Below are positions 14,439-21,863 of a stretch of DNA of 21,863 nt, piece after piece (positions within the stretch are counted from its first letter, which is position 1; each line of letters begins with the position of its first letter). Position numbers and translations under genes: made by a program. The notes beneath the pieces were generated by a model, which was not told where the DNA came from, ran no database searches, and was given only the letters and a program-made list of their open reading frames with translations. Location of the stretch: assembly GCA_001805765.1 (NCBI GenBank), contig MHGW01000039.1, positions 32,100 through 53,962 on the forward strand. The letters are read 5' to 3'. This DNA comes from Omnitrophica WOR_2 bacterium RIFCSPLOWO2_01_FULL_41_12. Lineage in GTDB: Bacteria > Omnitrophota > Gorgyraeia > Gygaellales > Profunditerraquicolaceae.

Positions 14439-15174
14439 AAAAATCACAGCAGGCTGCTACAGGATGGTATTAAAGACTCCTCGCATATCTAGGCAAGCCC
14501 TGCCCGGACAATTTTTGGAAATTAAGGTAGCCGATAGCTATGAGCCATTCTTAAGAAGGCCATTCGGTGTGCATAGGGTAAGGGGTGAAAATTTAGAAAT
14601 TCTTTACGAAGTTGTGGGTAAGGCTACAGAGATTTTGGCGCAAAAAAAAGCCGGAGAATATTTAGATGTGATCGGGCCTCTAGGAAATGGTTTTAGATTA
14701 AACATTACACATTCAACATTAAACATACTTGTAGCAGGCGGTATGGGTGTTGCCCCCTTAATGTTTCTGGCGGAAAAATTAGCGGAAACCAAACACCAAG
14801 TTTTAATCGGCGCAAAGACCAAAAGCCAAATTTTCTGTGAAAAAGAGTTTCAAGATTTAGGATCCGATGTTAAAATATCTACTGATGATGGCTCGCAGGG
14901 CTTTAAAGGCAAAGTCACGGATTTACTACAAAAAATTTTGCCACACGCCATTAGCCATAAGCCATTAGCCATATATGCCTGCGGTCCCCGTCCCATGTTG
15001 CAAGAAATCAGCCGCATCTCTAAAAAATATAATATCCCGGCGCAGATTTCTCTCGAAGAACACATGGCCTGCGGCATTGGCGCCTGTTTAGGATGCGTGG
15101 TAAATACAAGGGCAGGTTACGCGCGGGTCTGCAAAGAAGGCCCGGTTTTTGATGCCGATAAAATAGTTTGGTAA
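14392..15174 (+). CDS. pyrK: Dihydroorotate dehydrogenase electron transfer subunit
   Basis: PyrK carries FAD and a [2Fe-2S] cluster that pass electrons from class 1B PyrD to NAD+. I choose the ATG at 14392 (260 residues); a TTG at 14371 would add seven residues that lack family support. The FAD-binding RRPFGVHR motif is at residues 55-62, the GPLGNGF turn precedes the NAD domain, GGMGVAP is at 116-122, and YACGPRPML is near 195. The cluster ligands are Cys227, Cys232, Cys235 and Cys247 in the CGIGACLGC...VC pattern typical of PyrK. The gene overlaps the ICMT-like gene by 47 bases. Two loops, before the NAD domain and before YACGP, are encoded by short AT-rich direct repeats. pyrD is separated from it by a glycosyltransferase gene. 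Confidence 0.94.
   Translation: MKNKIFPDKSRILVNRKITAGCYRMVLKTPRISRQALPGQFLEIKVADSYEPFLRRPFGVHRVRGENLEILYEVVGKATEILAQKKAGEYLDVIGPLGNGFRLNITHSTLNILVAGGMGVAPLMFLAEKLAETKHQVLIGAKTKSQIFCEKEFQDLGSDVKISTDDGSQGFKGKVTDLLQKILPHAISHKPLAIYACGPRPMLQEISRISKKYNIPAQISLEEHMACGIGACLGCVVNTRAGYARVCKEGPVFDADKIVW
14697..14727 (+). repeat. Short direct repeat within pyrK (21-base period)
   Basis: ATTAAACAT occurs at 14697-14705 and 14718-14726, with AACATT words in between. The period of 21 bases keeps frame and gives the repeated residues LNI. It falls in the variable loop between GPLGNGF and the GGMGVAP strand. Confidence 0.55.
14947..14973 (+). repeat. Tandem 13-base direct repeat within pyrK
   Basis: GCCATTAGCCATA occurs twice, at 14947-14959 and 14961-14973, one base apart. 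The period of 14 is not a multiple of three, so the two copies are read in different frames (AISH versus PLAI). It lies in the loop before the conserved YACGP segment. Confidence 0.65.
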
Positions 15175-15189
15175 GAAAGGAGCGGGACA

Positions 15190-16341
15190 ATGACGTCCAC
15201 CACACCTTTCGTTTCTATTATTATACCGGTTAAAAATTTTGAGCGTACCATTGAAAAAACCTTTGAATATCTGATGCAGGTAGATTATCCGCGGGATGCT
15301 TGGGAATGGGTGATTGCTGATGGCGGTTCCACAGACAGAACCCTCGAGATTATTAAGAATTGGCAAAAGAGATACCCGTTTATTAAATTAGTGGAAATTC
15401 CTAATTGTCCGTCTCCGGGCTTTGCCCGCAACAAAGCCTTGGAAGTAGTAAAAGGAGAATTTCTCTTTTTTACCGATGCTGATTGCGCACCTTGCGGTGA
15501 TTGGATTAATGAAATGCTCAAACATTTTCAACGCGACCTAAAGATTGCCGCAGTAGGCGGAGAAGTTTATACTTTAAAGGTAGACCCGAATAATTTAGTA
15601 GAAGCCTGGTGCCAGCACTTTCGCTTTAATATGGTCAGCCCGCGTTACGGATTTATTCAGGAAGGTTATTATCCGGATTTTCCTAAAGAACCAAATCCCA
15701 CGGATGTAGGCGGGCATAAGGCGTATTTCTTTGGCACCTGCAATGTGGCTTATCGTAAATGTGCCATGGAAGAAATCGGGGCAAAATTCTGGGAAAGGCC
15801 TACCGGCGAAGACATGGATTTAAGTTATCAGCATAGAAGCAAAGGCTTTAAGTTTTATTTTGCGCCAAAGGCCAAGGTTGACCATATGCACCGCGCAGAT
15901 TTAAAATCTTTAAGAAAGGTTTGGGTAACTTACGGCCAGGCGCATCTTCCTTTAATTGATAAATACGTAAAGATTAATGGCCTGGAAATTATTTTGCAAT
16001 TCCGCAAAGGTAATCCCTCGTTTATATTGCCTTTTCCCATGCGAGGTTTTATGTATATTGGCAATTTCCATCTTCTACATATTTTCGCACTTCTATTCTT
16101 AACAGGATTATTTTTAACTTTCTTTTTTGCAGGCTGGGTAACGAAGCTTTTTACAGTTGCCTCATTTTTGCTCATGTTTTATTTGCTCTATCAATATGTG
16201 AAATGGAACTTCAGCATGGAGCCAAAAAATAAATTTTGGGCCTGGTGTAAAATGAAGTACCTGACGAATTTAAGTTTTATTCAGGGAGGATTAAAAGATT
16301 TTAAGAAATATAAGATTCTGTGCATTGAGCCGAGCTTCTAA
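15190..16341 (+). CDS. Family 2 glycosyltransferase with C-terminal membrane segments
   Basis: The 383-residue protein begins with the GT-A fold signature VSIIIPVKNFERTIEKTFEYL and ADGGSTDRT (43-51). The metal-binding motif is TDADC (Asp96 and Asp98), and the acceptor-side ED motif is in TGEDMDLSYQHRSKGF (Glu207, Asp208). Two hydrophobic segments near 295-316 and 318-337 suggest anchoring in the cytoplasmic membrane with the catalytic domain inside. Such proteins build surface polysaccharides or glycolipids; neither donor nor acceptor can be inferred here. AGGAGC sits about seven bases before the ATG. It stands alone between pyrK and pyrD, with no other cell-envelope genes nearby. Confidence 0.9.
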   Translation: MTSTTPFVSIIIPVKNFERTIEKTFEYLMQVDYPRDAWEWVIADGGSTDRTLEIIKNWQKRYPFIKLVEIPNCPSPGFARNKALEVVKGEFLFFTDADCAPCGDWINEMLKHFQRDLKIAAVGGEVYTLKVDPNNLVEAWCQHFRFNMVSPRYGFIQEGYYPDFPKEPNPTDVGGHKAYFFGTCNVAYRKCAMEEIGAKFWERPTGEDMDLSYQHRSKGFKFYFAPKAKVDHMHRADLKSLRKVWVTYGQAHLPLIDKYVKINGLEIILQFRKGNPSFILPFPMRGFMYIGNFHLLHIFALLFLTGLFLTFFFAGWVTKLFTVASFLLMFYLLYQYVKWNFSMEPKNKFWAWCKMKYLTNLSFIQGGLKDFKKYKILCIEPSF

Positions 16342-16355
16342 AATAGGGGATGGGC

Positions 16356-17270
16356 ATGAATCCGAATGTACAAGTAATCATAGGTAGGCTAAAACTGAAA
16401 AATCCAGTGTTGGTTGCCTCAGGGACCTTTGGCTATGCCCAAGAATTTACCCACTTTATAGATTTAAAAAAATTAGGGGCAATTGTCACTAAGACCATTA
16501 CCCTGCATCCACGTAAAGGTAACCCTGCGCCGCGCACTTGCGAAACCCCTGCCGGGATGCTTAATTCCATCGGCTTAGAAAATCCGGGATTAGAAGTCTT
16601 TATCCAAGAGAAATTGCCTTTTTTAAAGAAAATAGGCGTGCCCATCATTATCAGTATCGCCTCCGAAGAAGACCCAGAGGAATTTATTGTGCTCGTAAAA
16701 CGGTTGACAAAAATAAAAGAAGCCTCGGCAATAGAACTAAATATCTCCTGCCCGAATATAGGCCATAAGTCACTAATTGCCCAGGACTCGAAGGCTGCTT
16801 ACAATTTAATCCGAGCGGTACGCAAAGTCACCACAAAAACCCTGATTACTAAACTCTCGCCGAATGTTACGGATATCACTGAAGCTGCTCTGGCTGCGCA
16901 AAATGCAGGAAGCGATGCGATTTCTTTGATTAATACTCTTACTGGGATGAGTATAGACGTAGAAACAAAGAAGCCGCGCTTATCCACAATTACCGGAGGT
17001 TTAAGCGGCCCGGCAATCCGGCCTATTGCCGTAAGAATGGTTTGGGAGGTTTATCAAAAAATTAAGATTCCCATTATTGGAATGGGTGGTATAATAGATA
17101 CCTTTAGCGCCTTGGAATTTTTCCTGGCTGGGGCAACTGCCATAGCCATAGGCAGCGCAAATTTTGTGCAGCCCAGAATAACCATAGAGATAATTGCCGG
17201 CCTAAAAAAATACTTAGCCGAGAATAAAATTAAAGATATTCGTGTCCTTGTTGGTGCGTTAAAAGTATGA
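16356..17270 (+). CDS. pyrD: Dihydroorotate dehydrogenase, class 1B catalytic subunit
   Basis: PyrD oxidises dihydroorotate to orotate on FMN and pairs with PyrK in the cytosolic, NAD-linked class 1B form. The catalytic base is Cys132 in ELNISCPN, diagnostic of class 1 (class 2 has serine). Other signatures are SGTFGYAQE, VTKTITLHPRKGNP, ETPAGMLNSIGLENPG, the phosphate-binding IIGMGGI, and a C-terminal AIAIGSANF. Two in-frame ATGs lie six bases apart. I prefer 16356 because AGGGG then has normal spacing, while for 16350 it would touch the start codon. This gives 304 residues. Its stop overlaps the pyrF start in an ATGA. Confidence 0.96.
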   Translation: MNPNVQVIIGRLKLKNPVLVASGTFGYAQEFTHFIDLKKLGAIVTKTITLHPRKGNPAPRTCETPAGMLNSIGLENPGLEVFIQEKLPFLKKIGVPIIISIASEEDPEEFIVLVKRLTKIKEASAIELNISCPNIGHKSLIAQDSKAAYNLIRAVRKVTTKTLITKLSPNVTDITEAALAAQNAGSDAISLINTLTGMSIDVETKKPRLSTITGGLSGPAIRPIAVRMVWEVYQKIKIPIIGMGGIIDTFSALEFFLAGATAIAIGSANFVQPRITIEIIAGLKKYLAENKIKDIRVLVGALKV

Positions 17271-17953
17271 ACCAAAAACCGGAATTAATCCTCGCGCTAG
17301 ATGTTGATAATTTTTCTAAGGCCAAATATTTTGTAGATAAGATTTATCCGGAAATTAACTTTTTTAAAGTTGGGCTCCAGCTCTTTACTGCCTGCGGCCC
17401 AAAGGTGATTGAATTTATCCAAAAGAAAGGCGCGCAAGTTTTCTTAGACTTAAAATTTAATGATATACCTAACACTATGGTTAATGCAACCAAAGAGGCG
17501 ATAAAATATAAGGTATCTCTACTAACAGTGCATACATTATCCGGGCCGACTGCGCTTAAAGAAATTAGCCGTGCCAGCAGCAAAAGCAAAACAAAAATCT
17601 TAGGGGTGACCCTATTGACGAGCATCTGCCCGCATTTTTTAAAAGATTTAGGGATAAAGCGCACACTATCTCAAGAAGTATTGTATTTAGCCAGAATGGC
17701 GAAAAGATGCGGCTTGGACGGAGTAGTTTGTGCAGCGCAAGAAGCTCAAGATATCCGTAGGCATTTGGGAAAGAATTTTTTGATAGTTTCTCCGGGGATC
17801 AGGCCAAAGGGATTTTTTTCCGATGACCATAGCCGCACCGCTACTATTGAAGCAGCGCAAACAGCAGGCGTAAATTACATCGTAATCGGCAGGCCCATAC
17901 TCAAGGCTAAAAATCCCTTAATGGCGGCAAGAAAAATGAGGAAAAATCTATGA
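17267..17953 (+). CDS. pyrF: Orotidine 5'-phosphate decarboxylase
   Basis: PyrF decarboxylates OMP to UMP, the last step of the pathway. The 228-residue protein is of the short bacterial type. The catalytic array is FLDLKFNDIPNT, with Asp61, Lys63 and Asp66, plus Asp12 (LALDVD) and Lys34 (FFKVG). TVHTLSGP, VSPGIRP and VIGRPI supply the phosphate-gripping loops. It overlaps pyrD and the downstream ATPase subunit E gene by four bases on each side (ATGA), so all three are almost certainly translated from one message. pyrE, the preceding enzymatic step, is not in the window. Confidence 0.96.
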   Translation: MNQKPELILALDVDNFSKAKYFVDKIYPEINFFKVGLQLFTACGPKVIEFIQKKGAQVFLDLKFNDIPNTMVNATKEAIKYKVSLLTVHTLSGPTALKEISRASSKSKTKILGVTLLTSICPHFLKDLGIKRTLSQEVLYLARMAKRCGLDGVVCAAQEAQDIRRHLGKNFLIVSPGIRPKGFFSDDHSRTATIEAAQTAGVNYIVIGRPILKAKNPLMAARKMRKNL

Positions 17954-18546
17954 CCGAAGAAATCAAAGATTTGATTGAGAAGATACAGCAGGAAGGCATA
18001 GCCACTGCCCAACAAAAGGCAAAAGAGATTGAAGAAGAAGCGCGGATAAAAGCCGAAAAAATAATTCAAGAGGTAAAATCCCAGGCAGAAAAGTTAATGC
18101 AACAAGCAAGTCTTGCGGCAAAAAAGGCGCAAGAATCAGGACAGGCGTCTCTGAAGCAGGCAGGAAGAGATTTGCTGATTAGTTTAAAAAAAGAAATTAA
18201 CCAATTATTAGATAAGATTATTTTAACTCAAGTTTCCAGTGCTTTAAGCCCGCAAGAATTGGCTAAGGTGTTGTCTGCGGTAATTAAACATTATCAGCAA
18301 CAGATTGCTACTGAGGTGAAGGTCTTACTTAAAAAAGAAGACCAAGAGGCCTTAGAAAAACATTTTTTAAAAGAACTTAAAGAAGAAGCTAAAAAGGGCA
18401 TAGTTTTACAGCCTTCAGATGAAATCCGCGCGGGATTTATGATTAGTTTTGACAAAGGCAAGTCATATTTTGATTTTACGGACAAGGCCTTAGGCGAATA
18501 TATCAGTATACATCTACAACCCCGGCTAAGGGATTTGTTAGGATGA
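17950..18546 (+). CDS. atpE: V/A-type ATPase subunit E
   Basis: Subunit E is the peripheral-stalk protein of V/A-type ATPases that ties the A3B3 head to the membrane sector. The 198-residue product has a long, charged, Ala/Lys/Glu/Gln-rich helical N-terminal half (about 1-90), typical of the stalk coiled coil formed with subunit G/H. The globular C-terminal part contains KGIVLQPSDEIRAGFMISF and FTDKALGEYISIHLQPRLRDLL, the usual end of subunit E. GAGGA precedes the ATG by seven bases, and the start overlaps the pyrF stop. Sequence similarity in this family is low, so position directly upstream of subunits A and B is part of the evidence. Confidence 0.87.
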   Translation: MTEEIKDLIEKIQQEGIATAQQKAKEIEEEARIKAEKIIQEVKSQAEKLMQQASLAAKKAQESGQASLKQAGRDLLISLKKEINQLLDKIILTQVSSALSPQELAKVLSAVIKHYQQQIATEVKVLLKKEDQEALEKHFLKELKEEAKKGIVLQPSDEIRAGFMISFDKGKSYFDFTDKALGEYISIHLQPRLRDLLG

Positions 18547-19067
18547 ACGATTATATTTATTTAATTTCCTCTTTGCCGATGTTGCATTTTATAGGCAAGC
18601 CCCCTTCCTCTTTTGAAAAATTCATCACTATTTGTAGGGGGCTTATTCCACAGGCTGATTTAGAAATTATTCAAGCCTCAAATATCTCAGGAGACTATCT
18701 ACAGGCTGAGCAAAAGACCTTGCAAGCCTGGCGGGATTTTGATACTGGTTTAAGGAATGAATTAGTGAAACTCAGGGCCAGCCGTAAACACATTCCAGTA
18801 GCCAGCCACTTACGCCAGGAAATCTTTCTCGGGCAAACCATAGTGCATCTTGCTTTGGCAGCGCAGAAAAATATTTATCCGCTAGAGGCAGAAAAATTGC
18901 TGGATGAGGCGCGCTGGAATTTTTTGGAAGAGATTTCTTTTGGCCATTATTTTGACTTGGATCATTTGATTATCTATGCCCATAAATTATTGCTCTTAGA
19001 AAAATGGGCGAGGATTAATACCGCAGACACTCAAGCGCTAATTGAAGGAGTATTAAGCATTGGTTAA
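18543..19067 (+). CDS. DUF2764 family protein of the V/A-type ATPase operon
   Basis: The 174-residue protein begins YIYLISSLPMLHFIGKPPSSFEKF, the pattern of the DUF2764 family, which is found in bacterial V-type ATPase operons such as those of spirochaetes, Chlamydiae and Bacteroidetes between subunits E and A. It is rich in helix-forming residues and has no signal peptide or membrane segment. Its position suggests it fills the role of subunit C (the central-stalk cap) or an assembly factor, but that is inference. Start and stop overlap the flanking genes: ATGA with atpE, and eight bases with atpA if its TTG start is used. Confidence 0.82.
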   Translation: MNDYIYLISSLPMLHFIGKPPSSFEKFITICRGLIPQADLEIIQASNISGDYLQAEQKTLQAWRDFDTGLRNELVKLRASRKHIPVASHLRQEIFLGQTIVHLALAAQKNIYPLEAEKLLDEARWNFLEEISFGHYFDLDHLIIYAHKLLLLEKWARINTADTQALIEGVLSIG

Positions 19068-20823
19068 TACCATGAATAAAAAACGCATCGGCCAGGTCAA
19101 CGGAATTAGCGGCAATATGGTAAGGGTTAAGTTTGATACCTTTGCCGTGCAGAATGAAGTAGCCTATATCATCTCTGGCAGCGAACGCCTGAAATCTGAA
19201 GTCATCCGTATCCGCGGCGATATTGCTGAGGTGCAGGTATTTGAAAATACCTCAGGGATAAAAGTAGGGTTAGAAGTAGAATTTAGCGGTGAATTGCTCT
19301 CGGTAGAATTAGGCCCTGGCCTTTTAGGCCAGATTTTTGACGGCTTGCAAAATCCCCTGCCGGAACTTGCCCAGCAATGCGGATATTTTTTAAAACGGGG
19401 CGTTTATATCACGGCATTGCCAGAAGAGAAAAAATGGGATTTTACTCCTTTAGCCAAAAAAGGCGATAGGCTGCGCTGCGGAGATAAATTAGGTTTTGTG
19501 CCGGAGAAGATTTTTAAACATTATATCCTAGTTCCTTTTCATCTAGAAGGGGCATGGGAAGTAGTGGAATTAGCTAAGGCCGGACAATACACCTTGAATG
19601 AACCCATCGCAAAAATAAAAGATAATGATGGAAAGGCCCACGAGTGTTTTATGAAACAGGTCTGGCCAGTAAGATTTCCCATCAGAGCCTATGCTGAGAA
19701 ATTAAAACCATTCGAACCGCTGATTACCAAAATGCGCTTAATAGATTCTTTGTTTCCCGTTGCTAGAGGCGGAACTTATTGCGTGCCTGGGCCATTTGGC
19801 GCAGGTAAAACGGTGCTACAACAATTAACCAGCAGGCATGCCGAAGTAGATGTAGTGATTATTGCTGCCTGCGGTGAACGCGCCGGTGAAGTGGTGGAGA
19901 CACTACGCACTTTTCCCGAATTAATTGACCCGCGCACCAACCAGCACCTGATAGACCGCACGGTGATTATCTGTAACACCAGTTCTATGCCGGTGGCCGC
20001 CAGAGAGTCCAGCGTCTATACCGCAGTCACGATTGCCGAATATTACCGTCAGATGGGTTTAAATGTTTTATTGCTGGCAGATTCTACCTCGCGCTGGTGT
20101 CAGGCAATGAGAGAAGTTTCAGGGCGCCTAGAAGAAATTCCCGGAGAAGAGGCTTTTCCTGCCTATTTAGAGTCGCGTATTGCTTCTTTTTATGAACGCG
20201 CAGGCGCAGTACGTTTACGTGACGGCTCCATTGGTTCAGTGACTATTGGTGGAGCAGTCAGCCCGGCCGGAGGAAATTTTGAAGAGCCGGTGACCCAGGC
20301 CACTTTAAAAGTAGTAGGCGCTTTTCACGGGCTTTCCCGCGAACGCTCGGATGCCAGAAAATATCCGGCAATTGACCCTTTAATTAGTTGGAGTAAATAT
20401 AAAAGCTTTATTAAGGATGAAGTGTTAAAAGTAGGCCACCAGGCCTTACACAAAAGCAATGAAGTAGCGCAGATGATGAAAGTGGTGGGCGAGGAAGGCA
20501 CTTCTCTTAAAGATTACATTGATTATCTTAAAGGCGAATTCTTTGACTTTGTCTATCTACAGCAAAATGCCTTTGACGAAGTGGATGAAGCCACCTCCAA
20601 AGAGAGACAGGAATATATTTTTGAATTTATTTATCAGAAAATCCTGTGCCAGGATTTTGATTTTGCAGATAAAGACCAGGGCTTGCATTTCTTTTTAAAA
20701 TTAAGGCAATTATTTCGTAGTTGGAATTCTCTGGAATGGCAGAAAGAAGATTTCAAAGCCCAAGAAAAAGAAATCTCGCAAGAAATTACGCAAAAAATCA
20801 AAAAAGTTCAGGAGTACCAATGA
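19060..20823 (+). CDS. atpA: V/A-type ATPase catalytic subunit A
   Basis: Subunit A is the ATP-hydrolysing or ATP-synthesising subunit of the head. The Walker A motif is GPFGAGKT (residues 244-251), followed by ACGERAGE (270-277), the Walker B-like LLLADSTSRW, and SGRLEEIPGEEAFPAYL. The bulge (non-homologous) region that separates A subunits from F-type beta subunits is present at about 110-200. The 587 residues match the family. I use the TTG at 19060 because GGAG (19047-19050) lies nine bases upstream; an ATG at 19072 (MNKKRIGQVNG) is an alternative that lacks a ribosome binding site. The stop overlaps the subunit B start by an ATGA. Whether the enzyme makes ATP or pumps H+ or Na+ cannot be read from this window. 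Confidence 0.95.
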   Translation: MVNTMNKKRIGQVNGISGNMVRVKFDTFAVQNEVAYIISGSERLKSEVIRIRGDIAEVQVFENTSGIKVGLEVEFSGELLSVELGPGLLGQIFDGLQNPLPELAQQCGYFLKRGVYITALPEEKKWDFTPLAKKGDRLRCGDKLGFVPEKIFKHYILVPFHLEGAWEVVELAKAGQYTLNEPIAKIKDNDGKAHECFMKQVWPVRFPIRAYAEKLKPFEPLITKMRLIDSLFPVARGGTYCVPGPFGAGKTVLQQLTSRHAEVDVVIIAACGERAGEVVETLRTFPELIDPRTNQHLIDRTVIICNTSSMPVAARESSVYTAVTIAEYYRQMGLNVLLLADSTSRWCQAMREVSGRLEEIPGEEAFPAYLESRIASFYERAGAVRLRDGSIGSVTIGGAVSPAGGNFEEPVTQATLKVVGAFHGLSRERSDARKYPAIDPLISWSKYKSFIKDEVLKVGHQALHKSNEVAQMMKVVGEEGTSLKDYIDYLKGEFFDFVYLQQNAFDEVDEATSKERQEYIFEFIYQKILCQDFDFADKDQGLHFFLKLRQLFRSWNSLEWQKEDFKAQEKEISQEITQKIKKVQEYQ

Positions 20824-21863
20824 GTAAGGTTTATACTAATATTATCAGTATCGTCGGAGATGTGATTGCAGTAGAAGCAGAGCAAGTTGGCTACAATGAA
20901 ATTGCCCAGGTGATGACGCAAAGAGGCGTTTCTTTGGCGCAGGTGATCCGGATTGAAGGTAAAAAAGTTTCCCTGCAGGTCTTTGCCGGAAGTAAAGGCA
21001 TCTCAACCGGAGATAAAGTAAGATTTTTAGGCCATCCCATGCGTATTTCTGGTGCGCAAAATCTAGTTGGCCGCATTTTTAATGGAAGTGGCCTGCCTTT
21101 GGATAAAGGCCCTAGCCTGAGCGAAGAATTGGTAGATATCGGCGGGCCGCCGGTAAACCCGGTGCAAAGGATCATCCCGCGCAATATGATCCGTACCAAT
21201 ATTCCGATGATAGATGTTTTTAATTCGCTGGTTGAGTCGCAGAAGCTGCCCATATTTTCTATTGCCGGCGAGCCCTACAATGAATTATTAGCCCGCATTG
21301 CCATTCAGGCAGAAGTGGATATTATTATTTTAGGAGGAATGGGTTTAAAATACGACGATTATCTTTTTTTCCGGGATACCTTAGAAGAACAAGGGGCATT
21401 ATCCCGCTGTATATTTTTTATCCATACTGCCAGCGACCCAGTAGTTGAATGTTTATTAGTGCCGGATATCAGCCTGGCAGTGGCTGAACAATTTGCCTTG
21501 AGAAATAAACGGGTGTTGGTCTTATTAACGGATATGACTAATTTTTGCGATGCCCTAAAAGAGATATCTATTACTATGGAGCATGTTCCTTCTAATCGCG
21601 GATATCCCGGAGACCTATACAGCCAGTTAGCCAGCCGCTATGAAAAGGCCGTAGATTTTGATACTGCGGGCTCAATTACAATTCTGGCGGCTACCACTAT
21701 GCCCGGCGATGATGTCACGCATCCAGTTCCGGATAATACCGGTTATATTACAGAAGGCCAGTTCTATCTTAAAGGCGCAGTCATTGAGCCCTTTGGTTCT
21801 TTGAGCCGGTTAAAACAACAAGTGAATGACAAAACCCGCGCTGACCACCGTACTATTATGGAT
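20820..21863 (+). CDS. atpB: V/A-type ATPase subunit B (3' end beyond window)
   Basis: An open frame of 348 codons runs from the ATG overlapping the atpA stop to the window edge without a stop. The N-terminus SKVYTNIISIVGDVIAVEA is the usual beta-barrel domain. The head domain contains LVGRIFNGSGLPLDKGP, PRNMIRTNIPMIDVFNSLVESQKLPIF, LLTDMTNFCDALKEIS and GYPGDLYSQLASRYEKA, all typical of the B subunit. The Walker A position reads SIAGEPYNELLARI rather than GxxxxGKT, as expected for the non-catalytic nucleotide-binding subunit. GGAG precedes the ATG by five bases. The genes for subunits D, I and K are expected beyond the window. Confidence 0.95.
   Translation, partial: MSKVYTNIISIVGDVIAVEAEQVGYNEIAQVMTQRGVSLAQVIRIEGKKVSLQVFAGSKGISTGDKVRFLGHPMRISGAQNLVGRIFNGSGLPLDKGPSLSEELVDIGGPPVNPVQRIIPRNMIRTNIPMIDVFNSLVESQKLPIFSIAGEPYNELLARIAIQAEVDIIILGGMGLKYDDYLFFRDTLEEQGALSRCIFFIHTASDPVVECLLVPDISLAVAEQFALRNKRVLVLLTDMTNFCDALKEISITMEHVPSNRGYPGDLYSQLASRYEKAVDFDTAGSITILAATTMPGDDVTHPVPDNTGYITEGQFYLKGAVIEPFGSLSRLKQQVNDKTRADHRTIMD

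Overview
All genes in this window lie on the plus strand of a bacterial chromosome. They form a compact, operon-like run of housekeeping genes with many ATGA or stop/start overlaps. Composition looks moderately AT-leaning by eye, with heavy TTA leucine use, and the layout is typical of a small-genome uncultured lineage. Three features recur in candidate phyla of the PVC/Omnitrophota type: a V/A-type (not F-type) ATPase operon with a DUF2764 gene, a class 1B PyrD/PyrK pair, and scattered 'GGGACTGTCCCC' palindromes. I suggest Omnitrophota or a relative with low confidence; the sequence alone does not prove it.

Layout. 1-3434: the 3' part of gyrB and a complete gyrA. 3438-3561: tRNA-Glu(UUC), then a long hairpin just ahead of glmS. 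3569-6081: glmS and rsmI. 6064-6211: a pyrimidine attenuator made of an extended -10 promoter inside the end of rsmI, a PyrR-binding hairpin at the predicted transcript 5' end, a small leader ORF and an intrinsic terminator. 6218-10289: pyrR, pyrB, pyrC and an EndoQ-type PHP endonuclease. 10299-10429: tRNA-Arg(CCG) and a palindromic repeat. 10458-13724: a SLOG/LOG-like gene, the C-terminal half of carB, yjbQ and mutM. 13731-17953: an isoprenylcysteine-methyltransferase-like membrane protein, pyrK, a family 2 glycosyltransferase, pyrD and pyrF. 17950-21863: V-type ATPase subunit E, a DUF2764 protein, subunit A and the 5' part of subunit B.

How the genes work together. The window carries most of de novo UMP synthesis: the synthetase half of CPSase (carB C-half), ATCase (pyrB), DHOase (pyrC), DHODH (pyrD with pyrK) and OMP decarboxylase (pyrF), under a PyrR attenuator. 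carA, the N-terminal half of carB and pyrE are missing and must lie elsewhere. Two DNA base-damage enzymes (EndoQ and Fpg) sit among the pyr genes. pyrF overlaps the first ATPase gene by four bases, so pyrimidine and ATPase genes are probably co-transcribed, at least in part.

The most interesting points are: the pyrR leader, where the ribosome binding site of a 23-codon ORF lies in the PyrR hairpin and the ORF runs through the terminator up to a pyrR start with no Shine-Dalgarno; a palindromic repeat that supplies the last ten codons and the stop of yjbQ; a natural leucine at the GyrA position of the classic quinolone-resistance mutation; and a bacterial EndoQ ending in a textbook beta-clamp-binding motif. 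No intergenic stretch exceeds 300 bases. I saw no CRISPR array, transposase gene or insertion sequence.
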